From NCBI GenBank assembly GCA_032622095.1, contig CP136064.1, positions 215,032,205-215,096,204 of the forward strand: a stretch of 64,000 nucleotides of DNA. Direction: 5' to 3'. The DNA is from Siphonodentalium dalli. Lineage: Eukaryota > Mollusca > Scaphopoda > Gadilida > Siphonodentaliidae. The translations under genes were made by a program, and so were the position numbers. The notes under the pieces were generated by a model. That model was not told the origin of the DNA. It ran no database searches and was given only the letters and a program-made list of their open reading frames with translations. Below, piece by piece: positions 55,801-61,700 of this stretch (the first letter of the stretch is position 1; the number at the start of each line of letters is the position of its first letter).

Positions 55801-56802
55801 TCAGTCTTTATAATTTTGTCAAGTCTTTGAAATAACTGTAGTCAAAGCATAAGAACCTATGTTCCATAGACACTTTAATATTATGCAATTAGATTGGATG
55901 CACCATTCCGTTATTTCAAAATATCATTCCATTTCACATTGTCGTTTTATGACTTAAATTACAGTTATATATAGGGGCGGCAGGAAGACGGCCCATTTGG
56001 CCATGCCACTCCTGTACAATATACCTATGTTCACTTTTGTATATTGTATTGTTACCAAATGTCTATATATTGTACAAATAAATACTACTACTACTATTAT
56101 ATGGCAACTCTTGAAAAAATTTGGCAAAAATAATTTCATTTGGCAAAAGTTAACTTTGGGGCAGCACAGACCCTGTGCATGACAAAATTGCTACATTCAA
56201 CATTCACTTCTTGTTGATATGATAATCCTATTTAAGGACATTAACTTTGTATATGCCAGTTTTTTTTTTAATGGGACGTATTATGTTATTGGTCTGTCCA
56301 TCTGTCATTCCGTTCACTCGTCCATCAATCGCTTTTGGTTTCGGGATGATAACTTTAGATAGTCTCAACTGAATAGAATGAAATATGGTACTAGTATGTA
56401 AGTTTACTAGCACAAATACATGTCAAGTTCGAATTTGGGCTCTGCCCTCCAATTTTCACCAGATTCATCCCCCTTTTTGGTGGAATTTGCACTCAATTTT
56501 CATTTCCAGATGAAAACTATAGTAAATCTAAACTGAATGGAATGAAATTTGGTATGTGTGTTTTTACAAGCCCAAATTACAGGTCAAGTTCGAACTTGGG
56601 TTCCGCCTGCCAATTTTCAACACAGTTATGGCCCATTATTACCACGGTGTATTTTACCATGCCTCGCTCTTGTTGGAATCTAATGTAGAAAGCACTATAC
56701 ATAATGACGTGATTGAAATTATAGTGTTTTCATGTAATATAAATGTATTATTATTTGTTCGGTTGTTTTTGTAGGCGGACAGGAGATGAAATTATTGGAT
56801 GA
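34805..56802 (+). CDS. Secreted C-type lectin, gene 3 (EPN type), five exons
   Basis: Exons are 34805-34856, 36042-36133, 51814-51901, 54028-54256 and 56775-56802: 489 nt, 162 aa, same phases as gene 2. Residues 1-17 (MYSYVVILFIFHFVSHQ) form the signal peptide. The CTLD has Cys24-Cys34, Cys51-Cys151 and Cys127-Cys143 by family pattern; an additional Cys19 has no obvious partner. W44, the WTAG core at 85-88, and E117-P118-N119 after W113-Y-P-G are present, then Q125-H-C and W138-D-D. EPN is the mannose-type signature, unlike QPD in gene 2. N96-W-T98 is a possible N-glycosylation site missing in gene 2. Intron 2 is 15.7 kb, swollen by duplications and insertions. Secretion and glycan binding are inferred; the sugar is untested. 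Confidence 0.92.
34981..35105. mobile_element. Family F relative, copy 2, gene 3 intron 1
   Basis: 'CCTGTGCCAGTGCATTTTCT' faces 'AGAATGCACTGGCACAGG', with an inner 'GGCCAATGTATTTTCTTATA'. The TTAA ends of copy 1 are not present. Confidence 0.6.
35280..35620. repeat. Fragment of a mollusc-type repeat ('CAGATATCTCAAAC...')
   Basis: Phrases 'GTCTGTCTGTCC', 'ACAGATATCTCAAAC' and 'ATCAGATCTCAATGAAATTT' are shared with the repeat at 60536-61026. Confidence 0.45.
35644..35862. mobile_element. Foldback MITE family C, copy 5, gene 3 intron 1
   Basis: Near-perfect palindrome of about 218 bp; both arms share the variant 'GGCTTGATGCCATTCATCGG', which implies the arms were copied or corrected together. 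It ends about 180 bp before exon 2. Confidence 0.85.
35965..36076 (+). repeat. 56-bp tandem duplication over the gene 3 exon 2 acceptor
   Basis: TACAACATACTTTCTACCTA starts at 35965 and again at 36021. Each unit carries CTACCTAG and the first 34 or so bases of exon 2. Use of the first AG (35985) would read C-H-A-L-L-C-D-G then reach a stop within 11 further codons, at the TAG of the second acceptor. Confidence 0.85.
36042..36133 (+). CDS. Gene 3 exon 2: CTLD start
   Basis: 92 nt, acceptor CTACCTAG, donor AG|GTATAT. Encodes C-H-A-L-L-C-D-G-F ... NECYR ... MTWMQAK. Confidence 0.92.
36442..36900. mobile_element. MITE family E, copy 3, gene 3 intron 2
   Basis: Left end TTAAAGTTACTCAATCCGAT, right end CTGATCGGATTGTGTACTTT; about 460 bp. 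Confidence 0.75.
37589..38470. repeat. 'TTTAGCTCACCTGAG' repeat family, older copy
   Basis: Starts 'TTAGCTCACCTGAGACGAAG' and contains repeated 'TTCAGATTTGTTCAAATGAGG' and 'TTTAGCTAATATTTGGTATG' phrases. Related to, but clearly diverged from, the three later copies. A G-rich tract is at 38402-38430. Confidence 0.65.
39114..39890. mobile_element. TTAA element J (piggyBac-like, nonautonomous), with two empty sites in the window
   Basis: CCCTTTGAACCC (39118-39129) is matched by GGGTTCAAAGGG (39875-39886), and TTAA flanks both ends. The paralogous segments read GACTTAAGAC without the insert (about 47761 and 49777), so insertion duplicated exactly TTAA. Inner sequence has GACCGGAATACCGGTCC-type palindromes and no transposase-like ORF. 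Confidence 0.9.
40272..40562 (-). pseudogene. Possible retroelement C-terminal fragment (copy in triplication unit 1)
   Basis: The minus-strand 96-codon frame includes ATISHIFWDCSQCPVFLK, which resembles the zinc-knuckle-like tail of some non-LTR polyproteins (E-T-x-x-H-[LI]-F-W-x-C). The link rests on this short motif only. The frame is intact in unit 2 (48149-48457), and a decayed version is at about 51440-51545. Confidence 0.3.
41877..42480 (+). repeat. Repeat family K, forward copy
   Basis: Starts 'ACTAGCTGGTGGTCCCGACT' and ends in a CA-rich tract then 'AGAAGTCCCAAAATATATAG'. Inside, 'TTGACCTTTTTGAAGGTCAA'-like phrases recur about three times. The 'ACTAG.TG.T..CCCG' start with an ACACA tail is a pattern seen in repeats of many invertebrates. 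Confidence 0.55.
42481..44950. other. No gene recognised in 2.5 kb of gene 3 intron 2
   Basis: Several short ORFs (for example 42640-42822, 42764-43057, 44637-44852) show no family match, no conserved partner and no convincing splice sites. A small 'GGACGGACGCACGGACAGAC' tract is near 43848. Confidence 0.35.
44960..45720 (-). repeat. Repeat family K, reverse copy
   Basis: Its minus strand starts 'ACTAGAAGGTGACCCGACTT' and ends with a (CA)n tract (45001-45024 as TG on +) and 'TTTCAAAATATATAATAG', the same plan as the forward copy at 41877. The two point towards each other. Confidence 0.55.
45721..46996. other. No gene recognised; (AAT)n at 46910-46927
   Basis: A small hairpin (ACTTCCATG TAAAA CATGGAAGT) lies at 46959-46981. 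No exon is seen. Confidence 0.35.
47054..48932. repeat. Segmental triplication, copy 2
   Basis: Contains the 'TTTAGCTCACCTGAGACAAA' start (about 47106), the uninterrupted TTAA site of element J, and the antisense retroelement-like ORF. Copy 3 starts 2014 bp later with near identity. Confidence 0.9.
48149..48457 (-). pseudogene. Possible retroelement C-terminal fragment (copy in triplication unit 2)
   Basis: Almost identical to 40272-40562, with a longer open start (102 codons) and a few substitutions. Confidence 0.3.
48933..49067. mobile_element. TTAA element M, short version (127-bp MITE)
   Basis: CCCTTTCAGTGCCAAGTC (48937 on) and GACTTGGCACTGAAAGGG (to 49063) are perfect 18-bp inverted repeats flanked by TTAA. 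Confidence 0.85.
49068..49898. repeat. Segmental triplication, copy 3 (truncated)
   Basis: Follows copy 2 nearly base for base, then departs after 'GGATAATTGGGG' at about 49898. Confidence 0.9.
49899..51545. repeat. Older, diverged tract of the same repeat family
   Basis: Phrases 'AATTCTTAAAACATCTTCTC', 'CATATTTGGTATGAAGGATC' and 'GACCAGGGACATAACTC' recur; the end (51440-51545) matches the 'GTCCCAGTCTTATCAGTCTT' part of copies 1 and 2. Confidence 0.65.
51814..51901 (+). CDS. Gene 3 exon 3: CTLD helix 2
   Basis: 88 nt, acceptor ATTTCAG, donor G|GTGAGC. Encodes EHCELLNSDLLVIDNVQEQE and on to HGLLTTM. Confidence 0.92.
52540..52645 (+). repeat. Tail of a family K repeat with (ACATAC)n
   Basis: 'CGGTTGAGTAGTTTTCGAGT' is followed by an ACATACATACACAC tract and 'AGAAGTTCCAAAATATATAA'. 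It directly abuts family-B copy 8, whose left terminus is missing. Confidence 0.55.
52646..53070. mobile_element. MITE family B, copy 8 (left end lost), gene 3 intron 3
   Basis: From 'GATATGCCATATTATATACC' to AAATTAAGTGGGCCTTTAA; central palindrome at about 52788-52830. Confidence 0.75.
53113..53314. mobile_element. Foldback MITE family C, copy 6, gene 3 intron 3
   Basis: TACAGTAATGCCCTAAATAA to GGCATTACTGTA; the left arm has lost about 15 bp ('GACTCCTTAACCACA'). Confidence 0.8.
53339..53540. mobile_element. MITE family D copy, gene 3 intron 3
   Basis: 'CCCTTTCTATACTAAATGGA' at the left, decayed 'ATAGAAATTGTTAA' at the right; its last TTAA is the first TTAA of family-E copy 4. Confidence 0.65.
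53537..54004. mobile_element. MITE family E, copy 4, ending 24 bp before gene 3 exon 4
   Basis: Complete: TTAAAGGTACTCAATCCGAT to GAATTGAGTACCTTTAA, TTAA edges, about 468 bp with a (CAA)n run. Confidence 0.85.
54028..54256 (+). CDS. Gene 3 exon 4: CTLD core with EPN
   Basis: 229 nt, acceptor TTTTTTACAG, donor GTGAGT. Encodes the WTAG core, NWT, FWYPGEPNN, QHC, GRWDDTNC and GFVCEI. Confidence 0.93.
54331..54451. mobile_element. MITE family A, copy 2 (short), gene 3 intron 4
   Basis: Inverted ends CAAGCCTTGAAATAGTGTGT / its perfect inverse, about 120 bp. Confidence 0.8.
54822..55215. repeat. Complex palindromic repeat H, copy 1, gene 3 intron 4
   Basis: Contains 'GAATGATTAACAGCC' facing 'GGCTGTTAATCATTCCT', GGCCCGAGGG-type words, 'TTATTACTATTATTACCACT' and 'TTAATCTACTAGAGAAC'. 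More G+C than its surroundings. Same components as 61868-62975. Confidence 0.65.
55253..55699. mobile_element. MITE family B, copy 9, gene 3 intron 4
   Basis: TTAAAGGTCCACTTAATTTT and GAAAATTAAATGGGCCTTTAA, TTAA edges; the central palindrome has lost one arm. Confidence 0.8.
56247..56677. repeat. Mollusc-type 'TATATGCC...GCTCTTGT' repeat, gene 3 intron 4
   Basis: Starts 'TATATGCCAGTTTTTTTTTT' and ends 'CATGCCTCGCTCTTGTTGG'; it contains 'GGGATGATAACTTTAGATAG'. It ends about 100 bp before exon 5. Confidence 0.6.
56775..56802 (+). CDS. Gene 3 exon 5: C-terminal tail and stop
   Basis: Acceptor TTTTTGTAG; completes Met154 and reads R-T-G-D-E-I-I-G then TGA at 56800-56802. Confidence 0.9.
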
Positions 56803-57470
56803 GATGTGTTACTTAAACAAGCCTGAATTTAGTGTGCCTGTCATTTGCAGAATGAGTTCCCCAGAGGGAAAAATTATTGAAGCTATTCCGCATAGTTAGC
56901 TAGCATAACTATATTCACCCTCTGGGGACCTCATTCTGCTTAGGCCTCATCTTCTCTGGAAAGTTTCTTTATTATCAAATTTCTATAGAAACTTCTTCAC
57001 ATATATTCCATTTCTTTTTAAATTTATTTTTCTATATCCCCAAATTGGCAGACAACACATTGCATAATCGAGGTTCGCAATGGGTGTACATCACAATATT
57101 CAGTCTCCCATAGCAGATAAAGCCTAAGCAGAATAAGGTCCCCAGAGGGTGAGTTTAGTGATGCTAGCACGCTATGTGGGATAGCATCACCAAATTCACC
57201 CTCTGGGGACTTCATTCTGCAAATGACAGGCACACTAAACTCAGTTTTGGTTACTAAATACCAATGCATCCAAGTGGAATGGTCAGTCCTCTGTGCATTG
57301 AGAATCATATGGACACATGACCTACAGTCTCTTCTGAATTGATGTTTGCAGAACTTGTCCAAGATCAACCCATTTCCAGACTCTAGCACTTGGGACGGGT
57401 CCAAACACAACGCCTGTTTAGCCTGGAGTTAGGCGTAATTATTTCAATAAATTGATATTAAAAAACAAAA
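56803..57470 (+). other. 3' UTR of lectin gene 3, split by MITE A3
   Basis: AATAAA at 57446-57451. The gene 2 UTR reads on directly from 'GTGTTACTAAATACC'; here family-A copy 3 (56818-57249) separates 'GTGTTACTTAAA' from 'GTTACTAAATACC', a probable target-site repeat. Confidence 0.75.
56818..57249. mobile_element. MITE family A, copy 3, inside the gene 3 3' UTR
   Basis: Termini 'CAAGCCTGAATTTAGTGTGC' and the inverse ending 'CACTAAACTCAGTTTTG', with two further facing 'CCCTCTGGGGACCTCATTCT' blocks inside; about 430 bp. Confidence 0.8.
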
Positions 57471-57960
57471 GCTCTACGTAATGGTTACTTCCAAACATAG
57501 TCTACCAAGATTGTGATGGAGCATGTGGTAAACTTCAGTGGAAAGATAGATCAGATCAGTACATACAGCAGTATGCAGTGCCTCGACCTCAGCGTGAATA
57601 TTTCAATTCATTACAAAATTTAATGTCTTGATTCAATGATAATGAATATGAAGGTTCCTGTGAATGTCCATGTCTTGATGCTCTAGTAAATCAGCCACAA
57701 AATGGCAGCATTCATTTAATATAAATGAGCACATAGGACCTTATTGCGCTACACACACACACACCATCCATTACTGGCATACATGTATTATTGTTAATAA
57801 TAATACTCAAAGGGTATTGAATTTCTACAACTGGGTTGGTTTCAGCTAGCAGGCTATAACCATATATCAGTTTTATTTGATTAAAGACTGCAAAACTATG
57901 CACTGAAACTAATGACACCCATTATCCATTTCATGATGGGATCGGCACTGGTGCAGCATT
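57471..57960. other. Intergenic spacer between genes 3 and 4
   Basis: No exon is recognised; a short (CA)n tract at 57753-57764. Confidence 0.4.
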
Positions 57961-58143
57961 AAGACCCTGTGCCAGTGCATTCTCTTATATATGCGAGTCT
58001 CCCATAGGGAGCATACCGGTATATAAGGGAATGCACTGGCTTACAAGGTCCAGATAAATATTGTTAGACCAATGCATTCTCTTATATATAAGAGGCTCCA
58101 TATGGGAGACTCGCATTTATAAGAGAATGCATTGGCACAGGGT
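57961..58143. mobile_element. Family F relative, copy 3, upstream of gene 4
   Basis: 'CCCTGTGCCAGTGCATTCTC' faces its inverse, and a second 'CCAATGCATTCTCTTATATA' palindrome lies inside, as in copy 1. TTAA edges not seen. Confidence 0.65.
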
Positions 58144-58509
58144 TTTTGCAAAATTTCAGGAAATCATGTAAATAACTGAAAAACACAGTTTGGTACCAAA
58201 ATAATAGATTCCTGAAACTGGGTAATGAATTACTCAAAACCATTTGACCGAAAACAGTCAATTCATTAATCAGTGAACCTAAGCAGCAAAACTAAATTGG
58301 TCATAATACAGACTATTGAGTAATTCGGTACCCAGGTGCAAGAAAGTAGTGTAAGGGATTCCAGGTTCAAATAGCACAAATTGGTATTTTCGAGCCCTGG
58401 TTGGCCTGAAATAAACTGAGTGGAAACTAGAACACATGACAAAGAAAGCAATTTTGGTTGGTAATAATTCAGCAATTTTAACATGCAGACATAAAACCAG
58501 GAAACTATA

Positions 58510-58677
58510 ACATCAGTTGTTTCTCACCAAATGAGAATTTATTTCAGGATATAGATCATATCTTTGTTCTAATGGTCATGTACAATCCATGCAGTGAGAT
58601 AAGAACACACTATTCTACCTATAGTTAATTGACGTTTCTGTCCCTGACCGGAGAGCACAGGTTTATATTGTGCTATA
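58510..58677 (+). promoter_or_regulatory. Upstream region of lectin gene 4 with GATA box
   Basis: AGATAAG at 58597-58603, 81 bp before the ATG, followed by AACACACTATTCTACCTATA. The stretch aligns with genes 2 and 3 and with the relict copy at 32930. Confidence 0.6.
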
Positions 58678-58732
58678 ATGTATTCCCTTACTGTGATTGG
58701 AATATTTATATTCTACATTATATCATATCAAG
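58678..58732 (+). CDS. Gene 4 exon 1: signal peptide
   Basis: 18 codons plus one base; donor GTAGAT at 58733. Hydrophobic core VIGIFIFYII. Confidence 0.85.
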
Positions 58733-61700
58733 GTAGATGTTTGTAGGGATGTGGCTAGAGCTTCTATTTATTTTTGTTTTGGGGTGGGTCCTTCTCAGAA
58801 ATTTCAGCTGCACCCCCGGCTCTCCTTAAAGTAGAGACAAATCACCTGAAGAACTTAACCCAAGCAAAATCAGTTACACTGTATGTTAATATAAAAAGTA
58901 TTAATTGGTACACCAAATACCTAATTACCAAAGTTATCATATTTAACAAGCAACTTACGAGAATTCATACCGACAGTTAGGCTTCCCTTACTAAACCATA
59001 ATCTTGTAATTAATCACCCCAACTGCTTAGACAGCTTAGTATATGATTACACACATTACACCTACATCATCCTCCAGTGATGTAAGGGTCACCTTAGAAA
59101 CAGAAGTCGAACAATCTGACACAGGTGAACCTAACACAAATACGGAGTTTAGGAATGCCAAAAAATGATGACTAACCATTCCCGTCCAGACATACGAAAA
59201 ACTTCCACACATGAAAGTCAATATCCCCCTAAACAAATGACATTTATACAAGGCCCCCAGGAATGATGGAATTCAACCACAACATCGGTTACCTCTCATA
59301 CCGTGTCATACAAGAGTTACATACTGACCCAGACATCGAGACCAACAACCAACATTGGCGAAACATATATAACTGGATGTTCCAACTAAGGACAATATGA
59401 CCCCACTATTTCCGACTGATGGCCATTTCAGTCAAAAAATTTGACATAAAGTAGGAAAATATTATATTTTTGTCTAAAAAAAGCAAGACCAGTTAATTGC
59501 TTATGTCTTCACAACTGTATGTTAGTCACCAAAGTTTGTACAAGTGAGACCTGTTCTGGAATAACTTGTTTTTTATGGGAAGCCAAATTAACATTTAATA
59601 AATAATTGAGCTAAAGCGCAATAAGGAATCCCTTATTGCGCTTACACGCAATAAGGGAAGATCTAATTGCGCTTAAGCACAACAAGGAAATTTCTTTCCT
59701 TATTGCGCTTAAGTGCATGCAATTACATCCTTATTGCACTTAAGCGCAATTAATATCTCACTCATGAGATCACCCCTCTCAAATAGTAGAATTATCCTAT
59801 ATTTGCTCCACCCATTGTACCATGGACTACACCATTTGAATTATAGGGAGTGTATGTAATGTGGCTAATTGCGCTTAAGATATTCCTTATTACGCTTAAA
59901 GGTACTCAACCCGTAAAGAGGGTCCCCATCTCAACAGATTCCAACAACAACAATCCGATCAGAGGGTCCTATATTACTATTTCTTTGGCTTTGGGGGTAA
60001 AAAATATTTGATTCGAGTCGAGGAACCCATCAAACAAAGCTCAGAGTTATTAGATATTGATTTTTGAAAATTCTTATGTTCTTGAGATGAGTACTTATAA
60101 CTGCCGTCAATTTGGTAACATGCTCGAGATTTTACGCCAAAATTCTATTCAAACAGACAAGGATGGATAACTCTATAATCAAGTGGTAATAATTGACTAC
60201 GTACTGGGCCAGAAAGAATTCCCGATAATGAAAAATAATAGATTTCTAAAATCGATATCTAACAAATCTGAGCTTTGATGGGTGACTTCCTCGACTCGAA
60301 TCAAATATTTTTTACCCTCGAAGCCATTGAAATAGTAATTGAGAGGAGTTTTATCGGGTTGAGTACCTTTAAGCTCAATTATTTATTAAATGTCAATTTG
60401 GCTTCCCATAGTTTTTAGTTGATTTCCAACTAGAGCTTTATGCCTTTTTAACAAATCAAAATCCAGACTATGTAACAAATATGTCTTACAACTATGTAAA
60501 TAAGCCAGATTATGTAAACAAATATTTCAGTAATTATACCCCCACTCTCGAAGAGAATGGGGGTATACTGGATTGACCGTGTCCGTCCGCCCTCCGGACA
60601 TTTATCTGTCCATTGTGCCATCCGTCCGACCAAGCAGATATCTCAAAACACTGGTTGTCGGATCTGAATGAGATTTGGTAAGGATGTTCACTACTATGAG
60701 GGCATTCAATGGACTGTTAAATCATTTTTTTCTGGAGTTTCCGTTCTAGAGTTATTCATCTTTGTTTATCTGGAAATGTTGGTTTTTATGTCTGTCCGAG
60801 CAGATATCTCCATTGAGGGATCTCAAGGAAATTTGGTATGGATGTTCACTACTATGAGGGCAATCAATTGAGTGTTCAATCGTTTTGTTCGTGTTTTCCT
60901 TTCTAGAGTTATTTATCTGAAAATGTTGGGTTTTTCCCCGTCCGAGCAGATATCTCAACCATACTTTATTGGTTCGAATTTGCCACCGTGGGGGTTATGC
61001 CAGCAAGGCAGTGCAACCTCTTGTTTGATGAAGTGACTGAATGCAGAAGGCAGAATGTGTAAAGAAATCCACAATATTTCAGTTGTTTCATGAGTAACTG
61101 TTAACCATTTCCTAGATTACATTTTTAAAACACATTCAGTGAATCAGGCTATGGAAGTTCAGAATAATTGTTCACCTTTCGTGCAACTGAACACTGTTAA
61201 TAGCCAGATAAGACTGCATGGATTTATGAACGTATCACAGGAAACTAACTGAAGAGTGGTTTATAGCCTCAGTGACACTGAGTGTCTCCCCAAATCATTA
61301 GTGATGTATAAATTAACCCTAAATTTCTTTACTAAATACTCAGTGACAAGTAGTTTCCTTAAGAAATGTTCAGATAATAAGTTCACCAATGAACAGAATA
61401 AATTAATTTGTAAATATAGAACAGCAGGAACACTGGAACTGTAATTCTATGAACAAGCCTGTATAATAAAATATTCTCTATATATACAAAATGATTTCTG
61501 CACAGGTTCATACGCATCGATATGTAATGGCTTTGTGGTAAATGAGCATGAATGCTACAGAATAGATGTGTCGAAGCACACATGGACGGCGGCAAAGGTG
61601 AGTCCAGAATATATATATATAGGGCTGGCTCATATGGGTGGAAGAAAAGGAGAGTCCAGAATATATAAGTCGGGGCTGAGATGGGTGGAGGCAAAGGTGG

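Larger units (their letters stand above)
59579..60410. mobile_element. Large foldback element with nested MITE, gene 4 intron 1
   Basis: GGGAAGCCAAATTAACATTT through ATTGAGCT (59579-59614) is matched in inverse at 60374-60410 with one mismatch. Inside are a palindromic GCGCAATAAGG / TTAAGCGC array (59615-59895) and family-E copy 5. Confidence 0.75.
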
